NCBI GenBank assembly: GCA_002261195.1
Contig: MVBO01000026.1
Coordinates: 29,843 to 93,842, forward strand
Reading direction: 5' to 3'
DNA length: 64,000 nucleotides
Source: Bifiguratus adelaidae
Lineage: Eukaryota; Mucoromycota; Endogonomycetes; Endogonales
Positions 1 through 10,700 of the stretch are shown piece after piece; positions within the stretch are counted from its first letter, which is position 1; each line of letters starts with the position of its first letter. The position numbers and the translations under genes are program-made. The notes under the pieces are model-generated. The model was not told where the DNA came from and searched no databases. It was given only the letters and a program-made list of their open reading frames with translations.

Positions 1-2301
1 GCTTGTATTCGAATATGGTTTCGTTGGGACGGAAAGAGGAAATGGCTTTTACAAGATTTTCGCGCTCTTGAGAGGCAATTGTCTTGATTTGAGATGCTAC
101 GATCCCGGTCAGTATTTTGGCTTCAATTTCATGGCGGAGGACTTACTGAATAGGGGATGTATTTCGTTCGCTGCTGGAAGTCGCTGGATCTCCTTGGCTC
201 TTTGGTAGGATTCTTGGGAAGCGGAAGCTCGGCTCCTCTTGTACTGTTTATAGCCGTTCACAGCTACACCTTGCAAGCCTTGGAGATTGACATCATCCTG
301 AGTCTTTGTTTGCACCCATTCAATATCGTCTTCGGAGATATCTCTCGGCAGTGTCCCAAGCACGATGCTACTGGTATAATCAAGATCCTGGCCTGATGAA
401 CCACCAATTACCAGATTGCGTCCCAGGAACAATTGCAGGTCCATGAGATAAGGCAGTTCTTCTTGGACAACAAGAGAATATGCCCAGCCTCGTTTACCTG
501 CACGAGCTGTTCGACCAACTCTGTGGACGAAGACTTTGGAAGAGTCGACAAAGTCATAGTTGACGACATTCTCAATAACTGGAATATCGATACCTCTGGC
601 TGCTACGTCTGTCACGATAAAAAGATTCGTCTTGCCCGTGCGAAAATTGTTGATTTGTATGTTTCGTGCTGTTTGATCCAAGGAGCCATATACATAGGAA
701 GGTGACCAGCCTGCCATGGTGAGTAGATGTGCAATGTACTCGACATGATGTTTTGTTGAGACGAACACGATTGTTTGCTTTGCTGTGTTTGATACGATTG
801 CGCGTTTGCTACGCGCTTTGTCACGTGGTTTGTCGGTGTCATTGGAATATGTTTCTGAAGGAGGTGGGAGTTTCGGAAGGTCGATGACGTTGCGTAAAAC
901 ATAAAGGAGAGCCGCTTCTTTCTCGTTTTGCTTTACGGAAAAGAAGGCCATCTGGAGAGGCAATTAGAAATGATCCTGAGATATTGACTGAACGCCTATG
1001 ACTTACCTCTAAGTCTCTGCTGATCTTGGTATCCGCATCTAAACGGATCAAAACTGGATCTTGAAGCCCAGCTTTGGCAAATTCGACCAACAGTTTTGGT
1101 AGCGTGGCCGAAAATAGAAGAGTCTGCCGTGAAGTGGGGAGGCGAGACAACAGTTCATGTAATTGCGTCGCGAAACCCATCTCGAAGAGACTACATCCGG
1201 ACATTATTATGGCGGTATGGAAGGATACCTTACTACCCTCACTTACCGGTCAGCTTCATCAAAGACCACGTACTCCACCGTTCGAAGATCCCAGCTCATT
1301 TCCACTACCAAATGCAGTAATCGACCTGGAGTAGCAATCAAACTGTCGGACAGGCGAGTTAGCCATACTGTGCCGAAAAACACCACATATCTAGTTTGTA
1401 CTTACATGTCCGGATTGCTGGCAATCATGCCAAACTGATCCTCAAGGCTATCGCCACCGACAAGCACGCAGCTTCGCAGATCAGTCTGCTTAGCTAGCTC
1501 CTTTGTCACCTTTTGTGTTTGTATGGCAAGCTCACGCGACGGGGAGAATACAATTGCTCTGGCTCCGACTTTGGCACTGTGAGCCTTTAGCTTCTCCAGC
1601 ATGGGAATGATGAATGCTGCCGTCTTTCCAGAACCCGTTCGAGCCATGCCAACCACATCCTTGCCATCCATTATGACTGGTATCGATTTTCGCTGGATGG
1701 GGGTGGGTACCTTGAACCCTTTATTCATGATGGCCTTGAAGATGGGATAACTGAGACCTAATGAAGAGCGTCAACAAGCGCTCGAGTCCACGTACGCGCC
1801 AAGGAACCTACCCATCGATTGGAAGCCTCCTGATTTCTTCTTTTTCCGATTTGCAGCATGCACACCTTCTGCAATGACCTTTTCATCCTCTGTACTCTCC
1901 TCCTCTTCATCCTCCTCTTTAGCTGTTACGGGCGCTCGAGCAGGAACAGCCTCTTTTGAAGCTGAGCTGGTTGGAACGAGCGCATCGAAAATGTCCTCAT
2001 CGTCCGAATCAGACTCGACGGCCTCATCAGCATGCCCGTTATGTTGTTGAGCAGGAACAACTTCAAAGTCAGAGTCGTCATTCTCGTCCTTTGCTTGCTT
2101 TCCCTTCCGGTACTTGTCCTTCTTCGACGCCTGCTTTGCTTTCGCGTCTTCCTTTTCCTGTCTTAATTGTTTCCAGTTTTTTCGTTTCGGCTTGCTTTCG
2201 TCATCACCGGGAACTCTATACTTTTTGGGCCATTCCGTCACTTGTTCTTGCTCCTCCTTTGCCTTCTTCCCCTTGATGGCCTTGAACATCTTCTTGGCCA
2301 T
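1..2301 (-). CDS. DBP10: ATP-dependent DEAD-box RNA helicase DBP10 (DDX54 family), 3' end off the window
   Basis: Nucleolar RNA helicase for 60S ribosomal subunit assembly. Reading the minus strand from the ATG at 2301 ([13 protein letters not shown]), an acidic/lysine-rich N-terminus leads into the Q motif ([14 protein letters not shown]), Walker A (ARTGSGKT), [15 protein letters not shown], the DEAD box as VFDEADR, SAT (LFSATLP), and the C-terminal helicase motifs [10 protein letters not shown] and HRVGRTAR. After an intron near 112-142 the reading continues into the fragment with [11 protein letters not shown], typical of the DBP10 C-terminal region, and leaves the window. Other introns are at 1758-1811, about 1345-1408, about 1193-1248 and about 955-1006. 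The in-frame Met at 2322 is less likely as start because the conserved basic start follows 2301. Confident family call; the missing part is the C-terminal DBP10CT domain. Confidence 0.95.
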
Positions 2302-2813
2302 GGGCAAAAACAATTCAGGCAAAAAGAATTCAATTTTCAGTCAAAAGCCACTGTATGGCTCTTGGACCTTTGTCGAGTGGATATATGCGCTCCATGAGGG
2401 ACAAGGCTGCTGTTGATCAAGGTCTGAGTGTGTGGTGTATGCCGTGAGGTATGCACGTAACAGAGTCGCGTTTGCAGCAGTGATATTTTCACTTATATTC
2501 CAGAAGGGCTTCTTTTTCAGCGCGAAAAGGCCACCGTACCTCAGAAACTATGATAAGAGGACAAGTTGTCGTTCCCGATGATCTATGGCATCTATTACTC
2601 TCCACAGTCAGGAGAGTTCCTAAGATTGCTCGGCAAAGGACAAAACTCAGAACACGATAGGAAAACGCGCTCGAATGCGACAGAAAATATCAACTTGGCT
2701 TGAATCCATTGCTCCTAGATAGACATTAAATGATCTCATTAATCTATTGCCGCGCCTCCTCTTCCCCCGTGCGCCCGGTCTACACACACCTATTATGACC
2801 CTCAACCATCTAA
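2302..2813. other. intergenic, DBP10 promoter and downstream region of the chromate transporter gene
   Basis: About 510 bases with only short, unconvincing reading frames on both strands. It must hold the DBP10 promoter and the 3' end of the chromate transporter gene. I see no tRNA-like or repeat structure. Confidence 0.5.
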
Positions 2814-4283
2814 TTACGCTGTGCTCACAGCATATTGAATGATGCCAGCCACGCCTCCCAAAATGACGGCGAGAAAAGGTGGACATTTAAACCATTCACA
2901 AGCGACAAACCCTCCGGCAGCAACGACAACAAAGAAAGGTTGCTCAAAGAGATCACTCGTGCCATTGGCAGATGTGATGGCCACCTTCGAAAGCGTTACG
3001 AGCGCTGCCCAGATGAGTCCAATAGCACCAGCTGCTACACCTCGAAGAATGCTTCGCATCGCTGGTCTCCGCCGGAAAAACGACCAAATGGGAATAATGC
3101 CCGCTCGAATGCTCAAACCTGGCAGAAAGATACCCAACACACCCAAGATGGCACCTGCCACAGGTTGTTGCTGCAGCGTAAGGCAACCGAGATAGGCAGC
3201 AAAGTTGAAATTAGGACCCGGAAAGCCTTGCAGGACAGCCAGCCCCAGCAGAAAGTCGCGAGAACTGACCCAGCCAGGAGAAACAACGTATTCGGTGAGC
3301 AACGGAATGACAACAGGGCCACCGCCAAAGATGATTGTTCCGGCGAGCAACATGTTGCGGAAAAGGGAGAAAGCAAGGGGCGGATTAGGCACCACCGCCT
3401 CGACGACCATGATGGTGATGAAGAAGAGGAAATAGAAAACGAGGATAGCGATCCCGACTTTAAACGATGGTAGGTAAACGTACTGAGATGTTTCATTCGC
3501 ATTAGCGTCTGAACCTGGTTCGGAAGAGTGGGGCGTTGGCGTCGATGTAGGTACACGACGTTGCGAAATATGCCCATTGGACAAATCTGACGCTACACTC
3601 TGTGTTTCCATTTCTACATCGAGTGCTCCGTCGCCATTCGTGTGTTGTCTATGCGCACTCCGTTTCCAATGTGCACTCCATCGATTCCAGGGCGCACTGT
3701 CGACTAACCATGTTACAGAACCTCCAGTTGCCATTAGAACCGGAAAGAGCCATTGCGCTGAATACAATGTCGCGATGCTACCCGACAGAAATACAATCGC
3801 CAATGTCCACTTGTCTGTGACGATCTTGCTCGAAAGACTATATCCGGCACCAAAAATGAGCCCTACTGCCACAGCATTCACACCCGTCAACAGACGATAG
3901 ACCAGCTCTGGCAGCGTGTTGCTGATGTGCGATACGCCGAGACCTAAGGAAAACATTCCGATCGCTCCGGGCCCAATCCACAAGACCATGGCGATAAACG
4001 CACCGAGCCATCCAGCGTGCAAAAATGCAATGCTGAACGCCAGTGTTGTAGAGGCAGGACCTGGAGACGCCGTCCCGATGGACAGCAGATCCGCAAACGT
4101 AGTGTCATCGATCCACTCTAACTTGGTGACAAAGAGTTTGGAGAGAATCAGAAAGTGAACGTTGGGTCCACCGAAGGATGTGAATCCAAGGAACGAATAG
4201 TGCTTTAGAGTCTCCTTTACTCGCTGAACTAGACTCATGATGCACTCATAATTGAACGTGAGGTTATCGTGCTTATTGTGCAA
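2814..4283 (-). CDS. chromate ion transporter, two-domain CHR (ChrA-like) family
   Basis: Intronless 489-codon gene for a polytopic plasma-membrane protein of the CHR family, whose members export chromate (or take up related oxyanions). Two homologous halves are visible: the first opens with FTSFGGPNVHF and SIGTASPGPAST, the second with FGGGPVVIPLLTEYV and QGFPGPNFNFAAYLG. These FGGP and PGP motifs mark the family. A hydrophilic loop of about 80 residues rich in Ser, Thr and His joins the halves (near residues 195-270). A second in-frame Met at 4238 (MSLVQRVKETL) is the more conventional start, giving 474 residues. Lack of introns is unusual among its neighbours and fits either a compact gene or old transfer, which cannot be decided here. 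Substrate is inferred from family only. Confidence 0.92.
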   Translation of the reverse strand: MHNKHDNLTFNYECIMSLVQRVKETLKHYSFLGFTSFGGPNVHFLILSKLFVTKLEWIDDTTFADLLSIGTASPGPASTTLAFSIAFLHAGWLGAFIAMVLWIGPGAIGMFSLGLGVSHISNTLPELVYRLLTGVNAVAVGLIFGAGYSLSSKIVTDKWTLAIVFLSGSIATLYSAQWLFPVLMATGGSVTWLVDSAPWNRWSAHWKRSAHRQHTNGDGALDVEMETQSVASDLSNGHISQRRVPTSTPTPHSSEPGSDANANETSQYVYLPSFKVGIAILVFYFLFFITIMVVEAVVPNPPLAFSLFRNMLLAGTIIFGGGPVVIPLLTEYVVSPGWVSSRDFLLGLAVLQGFPGPNFNFAAYLGCLTLQQQPVAGAILGVLGIFLPGLSIRAGIIPIWSFFRRRPAMRSILRGVAAGAIGLIWAALVTLSKVAITSANGTSDLFEQPFFVVVAAGGFVACEWFKCPPFLAVILGGVAGIIQYAVSTA

Positions 4284-4751
4284 CGTCTTTCATTCGCACC
4301 AAATTCGAGAGCCAACGTGACACCATGCTCATCTTTGATTCGACGTTTGATTTGCCGAGGCATTAACACGTAAAGGCCGAGTTGCAGTCCTTTTAGAGCC
4401 ATGCTTACCAAGTGTATGAGTCAGTCGATAATAACGAAGGCTGGGGGAAAGTTTGGTTGCCCGTGGCATTTGAGCACGATCATCGCTTTGCAAAAACTTT
4501 TGCTTCGAAGAGTTGGTTTGAATGGCTTCCTGATTTCATTTTATTTTTAAACAATGGACATACACCTGCACATGTACTCGTCCTTTTTCGTTTGCAACAC
4601 TCTCGCAACCCTGGACTGGCGCTGATTGATTCTATGCTCTGTTCATTGCCAATTCTTGACGACTGGAATTGGTACCATGTCTGCGTCTGCATTGGAAACA
4701 ATTCTAAGCATAGTGTTGGGTTAGTACTGGCACATGTTGGGGCTGAGTAGC
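4284..4751. other. intergenic between SAMHD1-like gene and chromate transporter
   Basis: About 470 bases lying downstream of the SAMHD1-like gene and upstream of the transporter start, both on the minus strand. A 112-codon plus-strand frame (4412-4750) has no recognisable protein features and is probably chance. Expected content is the transporter promoter. Confidence 0.4.
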
Positions 4752-6677
4752 TTACCTTCGCTTGCGCGGACTTTGGAATCCCGCCGGTATATGGTGCCCT
4801 TCAATAAGTTCAAGAGTTCTTCCTGGGCTCGCAATGGGCACAATGTTGGAATCAATCACCTTCATCATCTCGCGAAAGCATTTTTGAACAGCCGATACTT
4901 TGGTTGGATCGCGTGTGAACACTCGGATGACGACCTCCTCAAATTGACCAGGTACAAGGAAGGAAACTTGCTCCTTCCTCACGCGAAAAGAAACTGCGAC
5001 ATAAAGACAAGTGAGAAACGGCCTTCAACGATTGTCTTTGCGCTTACCGGTGTCATCGAATTTGGAATAAAAGCGAACATTGTCAACCGGATTTCGATCT
5101 TTCATGGCGTAATTGATCTTTAGCCACTCCACCAGAACGTCGTCCTCTGATAATGACTCCGAATCGTCTTGATAGGCAATAATTTCGCGCGCTGTCACTT
5201 TTTCCTGACATGGATCATGAGCCATTTGACATTGCTGAATATGCCTTCATTATACCTTTGTGAGATGTTTTCGAAGTTCTAGAGGAATGAGACACTCATC
5301 CACAAACTTGTAAAGATCCCGTGTTCGTAATCGTCTCATGATCTCTCTGGCTTTAGCTAGTTCAGGCGCTTTTGATCGCTCCACAGATCGTAGGATGTCA
5401 TCGGTGAGATTGACATATTCCTCTGGTCGATCGACTGCGTCGGCTATTCCGAAATGCTGGTTGGCTTCTAAGAGGGTATCGGTAATCATGTATTCTATGG
5501 CTTTGGCTGTTTTCTTTAGTAACATTATCACATCAGCGCGATTCGGCCGATAACCTACCAACTCTATGTGTGTATATGCGTTTGAAAAGACTGTAACGGG
5601 TGTGAAACATTTCGTATAGATTGTAAACTTCCTTGTGATGGTAGCAGATTTGATTGTCGACAACTCTGCACATGAGCATTAAGCGCTTGCTATCGTAGGA
5701 TGATTTGATGCCGAGATTATAGCAGTCGCGCTCAATGTAGTCGAACTTGTCAACGTCGACTGAATTCCTCCTGTTAGCTACGATATCAAAGAGAAAGCCA
5801 CGTTCACCCTTGAGCCTGGTAGTGCGAGCTTGATGAGGATTGGCGTTCAATGAGCCATGGAATATGAGCTGACACATACCTAGCGTTAGGTGCATTACCG
5901 GAGATGAGACTTTTGATGAGTACAATTTCCTCTTGCTCAATGTCAATGTTGTTTTCATCAATCAGATAGTCTAGCATCATTTCAGAAGCTTGCTCGTGCG
6001 TCCACTTGTAGTTTGGTCTGCAAATCAACTTTTAGACATGATAACAGCTGGGAAAATTGACCATTGTACTTCGTACCTAGCTTTCGGCATGAATTCATTG
6101 TCAAATATGTGACTAAACGGGCCATGTCCTGAAAGATATCTAGGTCAATAAAAGCGTGGTGCCTGTTGGATGCTTTGCATACCCAAATCATGGCATAAGC
6201 CTGCAATTTTGACGCATTTGCTTTCCGAGGCCGTAATTTCGAGTTCTGGTTGCTCTTCGCTGATGCGATCAATGAGCTCGCCGGCCAAATGGCAGACACC
6301 TGCGTGATCGTAAGTACCACAAAAGCCCCTTGAAAGGAATAGTACTGACCAACCGAATGCTCAAATCGATTGTTGCAGCCACCGGGGAAGACAAAGTACG
6401 TACTCCCGAGTTGTTTCAAGTCTCGTAGGCGTTGAAATTGAATAGTATCCATAAACTCTATGCAGTCGCTGTCAACCTTGATGTGACCCTATGGTCAATT
6501 CAGTCAGCATTAGTGCGCATGCTTTTACCGAGCGTACGCTCGTACTCGATTGCTTACGTGAATCGGGTCGTTGATCATTTTGAAGTTTCGATGACCCAAA
6601 GAACTCTCTTCCCGTGAGAAAGAGGCGAAGGAAGATAAACTCCGTGGTCCCAAGCGGTCAGCTTCGTCCAAGGCCAT
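4752..6677 (-). CDS. SAMHD1-like HD-domain dNTP triphosphohydrolase
   Basis: Predicted dNTP triphosphohydrolase that would lower or balance dNTP pools. The start at 6677 (MALDEADRLG) leads in frame to KMINDPIHG, then after an intron (6489-6557) GHIKVDSDC and the family signature FQRLRDLKQLG with NRFEHSVG. The metal-binding HD pair is in LCHDLG followed across an intron by HGPFSHIFDNEF, and the third metal ligand lies in VDVDKFDYIERDC, all close to human SAMHD1. Near the C-terminus RTRDLYKFVDEC matches the SAMHD1 RTRDLYK segment. The product is roughly 540 residues over about nine exons. It has no recognisable SAM domain, only about 40 N-terminal residues before the catalytic region. All metal ligands I can see are kept, so it should be active. 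Internal introns were placed by splice signals and frame. Confidence 0.93.
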
Positions 6678-7723
6678 AGTAGGCGAGGAAGGAAGCAACT
6701 CAAGGCAATGAGAAGCTGCGCCGGTTTTTACACCTCGGGGTCATGCACTGCCATATATGGAAATTCGTTGACACGGCTCAATGTGCACAAAGAACACGTT
6801 CCTGTCGCATTCTTGGTTGCAGCCACCTGTTACAGGGTCATGGCAGGCAGGCCACATGTACAGGAGATGCCCGACCTCAAAGAGAGAGTGTGTGAACTTC
6901 AAGTTCTTTTCTACCCAGCTTATGCCTAGTTTGACGCTCGCGAACTTGCTGCCGTCTTTTCCGTGACGATACCTTGCCTTCCTGCGTGTTACTGGCTTCC
7001 TCTCATTCATATCCACGTCAACTGGCATTAGATCCAAAGGAGATTAATATGGAGTTTATGAGGTGCTTAAGCTAGGATGAGCTTCAATGCGATACCTATC
7101 TGTCCGTAATGTGGAGCACAACTGTGACCGGTGATAGACGGGCAGGGCAAGCGCCTCCATAGCTGTGCTTACAGGACTGCTATCCTCAAGAATGCTCGTC
7201 CCAAGCATTTTACTGTTACTGGATATGATATCCAAACATGCCCCTGAATGTCGTCTCCTGCTGCTGCAATAGATAATTCGATGCATAGCGAGGTCGCGTC
7301 TTATTCGATTTGCTTTCTCGACCAAGTGAACCTTTTCTCAAAACCTTTCTGTCGTTTGTGTCATGCTTGTTGGCGAATCTTTTATTTTTGCAATGTCCTG
7401 TCAAGCGTTCATTGTCTAACGCAAGCAACCTCGTGCGGTAAGCAGGTTCAGGGGTGATGTGATGATCTTTTAGAACTCCCAACAGCACTGCGGCTCTGGG
7501 CACTGCTGTAGCTTGTTTACAGCTATGATTTGGAATAACAGCGCTTTGCGAACGGGGCCAATGCTCCGAAGGATGGAAGAATACGCGCGGCTCTAATCTC
7601 AACCTCATGCATAACAGTGGATATGATGTACTTACGACCGACTTTCCAATTTTGCAGATATCAACGTGAGAAAGCACGCCATTACTTCTTAGAGACATCG
7701 AAGCGTCTCAGCCTTTCACCATC
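6678..7723. other. about 1 kb with no convincing gene; weak minus-strand reading frame 7216-7698
   Basis: Divergent region between the SAMHD1-like gene and RAX2, so it should contain both promoters. A 160-codon minus-strand frame beginning at 7698 (MSLRSNGVLSHVD) contains a good donor-like GTAAGTAC, and another minus frame at 6741-7037 has several Cys and His residues. Neither resembles a family I know and neither joins cleanly to a longer product. It may be a fast-evolving or lineage-specific gene, or non-coding sequence. Confidence 0.3.
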
Positions 7724-10700
7724 ATGCAAACACGCGCATCGGTCATGTGGATCTATCCTATCATCAAGTGTGTTTACACGTTGATCATGTTCATGGTCCT
7801 CCTCCTCAGCGCCAGCAATACAGCGCATGGTCTTTCAATAAACAAAGCAGAAGAGCTCAATCTTTCCAGCTTTCAGCAATTCAGTATTGTTGGTGACTTT
7901 GCGGGTCTCTCAGTCATCAACGAATTTTGGTCACCTCAAAGGCCCTCACCATCTCCTTCTATCGACCGAAGTCAGAGCCTATGGACGAATATTAACGGCA
8001 CTTTCAATCTCGCCTTTCAAAGTGGAACTACTTCTATAATTACCAGCACTTGCGCCTACTCCAACGGTCCCAATCGCAAGCCCGATCTGTATATTGCAGG
8101 CAATTTCACCATCTTGAACGGATCCTACTACCAGAACATTGCCAAGTATGAAGGCAGCACTAACACTCTCAAGCGATTGCATTCAGGCGGCATCGATGGC
8201 TATGTCGCCTCGCTGTACTGCGATAGCGACAACGACATTCTGTATATAGGTGGTGCCTTCAATGGACCCGTGTTACCACCGCAACCAAACACAGCAATGT
8301 CGCAAGAGTTTTCCTCGGTCAACGCGCTTCTATATCAACCTTCGACAGATCAATTCAAGCCCAGTCCCTTGGGGTGGCTTCGATGGTCCAGTCTGGACGA
8401 TCACAAAGAATGCCAAACGCCAATCTATCTTATTCGGTGGAGAGTTCAGCTCGACAGTGCAAGGCGGTCCAGCAGGTAATGTCACCAGCCTTGCCACCAC
8501 TCCTCCACCTTTCTCAAGCGGTACGTTGACGCAAGTCTCCGCTGTCAATTTGGCTGCAAGTAATATCACAGCGGTCAATTCGGATAGCGTTAACGGCAAT
8601 AGGCCGCAAAATATCATCTGCGGCACATCATCGTCCGGAAACTCCTCGGCATGGCTCCTTAAACCTAACAGTGTCGGTCAATGGTCAACAGCGTTTGCTC
8701 AATCGGTCACTATTGCAGGTTTTCGATTGCAAAATCTTGGAGATGGCAATGGAACAAAGACATTCAGGTACGGTTGATAACATTTGATTAGGGCTTCAGC
8801 GCTGATGTGCAAACGTATCTCGGCAACAGCGTCACTGCATCTCCAGGAAATATCCCTCTATCATTGCAATATCTCAATATGACAAGCGGGCTCATGCAAG
8901 CGTGCTCGACGAACTGTACTCTGTCGAATGCTCCATCGCTGCCGTATCAAGATTACAGAGTGACATTGACATCTGAGCCTGTCAACGGGATCACGTTTAC
9001 GGTGAACTCGTGGTATGGAAGCCGGGCGGGTCTCACGTCGCTAACCATTTTTCAGAGGGGTAAGATGCAACTCAAAGCATACCGCATGTGGCCTTACCAA
9101 GACTAGACTTAACGGTGTACGCGGCAAACCAATACAACTCGCCAATGTGTGGTCAACCGGCAACATCTCACTCTCAAACAAATGGGTACTGGTCTTTAAT
9201 CAGCAAGTCTCCTTCAACCAACACAGCGATGGCGACGACCTTGAATTTGGGTGGATCCGGCAATATTGCAAACACAAACGTGTTGTTCTATCCACAGATT
9301 TCACACACGGATAACTATGATGTTTACATTAAGATACCGGGCTGCATGACTCCAAAGGATTGTGCTAATCGTGGAAGTGCTGCCCTCAGCATTTATTCAA
9401 CACCCTCTACCGTGCACAACATCACTGTTTCGCAAACGAATGCTGTGGATGTGATCACCAAGATATACACTGGTGTGTTCAATGCTACAACGAACGGATT
9501 CTCGCCAAAGGTTGTATTGGCACCCACACTCAGCAATTCGCCCAATTCAAACACGTACACGTTAGTCGCTGACTTTGTGCAATTGGTGAGGAACTCAACG
9601 GTTCTCAAGAGTAACCGTGTAATGGAATATCTGGCGAATCCTGGATCGGCAAGCAATTCATCTTGGGTACCACTGGGGAAGCAATTGACCAGCACAGGCA
9701 TAGTTTACGACATTGACGCCAGCGATGGCGACAATACATACTTGGCAGGATACTTTCGAGAACCAGAAGGTTCAAATATACTTCGCTACCAAGAGTCAAC
9801 AAACTCTTTGCAAGGTCTTGGCGTCACTCCAAATGGTATTATCCGTAGCGTCATCTTGAACAACAATACACTGTACGTGGGAGGCGATTTCCCAGCCAAC
9901 ACTAGCGCCAATATTCAAAGTAACATCGTGGCTCTCGACATTTCACGAAACCATTGGCACAGCATTGGAGGTGGTGTTGATAATCAAGTGACAGCCATGA
10001 CCTTCACACAAACAGGAAGCACATCGCAATTGCATGTGATGGGCAATTTTAAAACATTGCTTGCCGCTGACAATACCAGCATTCCATCCTATGGATATGG
10101 ATTGTGGAACATCAGCGCAAGTCAATGGAGCTTGGACCATCCATTCTATGCCGGCGCATCTGTAGCTTCACTTGCCTTTTCCGACAATTCGCCGAATCCG
10201 CTGACGTTTGCTATTGGTGAGATTGATGACGCGCTCGATCAAGCCGTGAGCGGTCTTGGTGTCGTGGATGCTGGATCGACAACGCAACAGTTGGATGCCA
10301 CGAACACTTTGCCTCCGCTGACTACTGGTGGAAAACTCCGCGCAACGAAATATTGGACCAATACCAGTAACCCAGCCCAAACATCCCTCATCGTTGCCGG
10401 TCAGTTCAACACCAGCAATGGTGTGCAAAATGTTGCATTCGGCAGCAGTGGGCAATGGACCGGACTGGGAGGTTCATGGCAAGGATCCATCAATGTCATG
10501 GAGATTGTCAACGATCACTTGATGCTGGGTGGTCAATATGTATTGACGACGCAAGCTGGTCAATTCAATGCTCTCTCAATCTACGACTTGGGCGATCGAG
10601 CTTTTATACCCGCCCCTAAACTGGCCAAAGGCGGGGCCGCCGCAACAGTGAACAAGATAAAAGCTGTACCTAAAACATCGTATGTTGCAGTCGCAGGCGC

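Noticed and set aside
2835-3473. 212-codon plus-strand frame over the chromate transporter
   Set aside because: Antisense to a clear membrane protein; very Arg/Asp/Asn-rich with no domain.
4412-4750. 112-codon plus-strand frame upstream of the SAMHD1-like gene end
   Set aside because: No recognisable features and no splice partners; lies in a promoter-length spacer.
8768-8799. Very short 32-base RAX2 intron as a second frame error
   Set aside because: It has GT and CAG ends in the right phase and joins conserved sequence, so I kept it as an intron, although it is shorter than the others.
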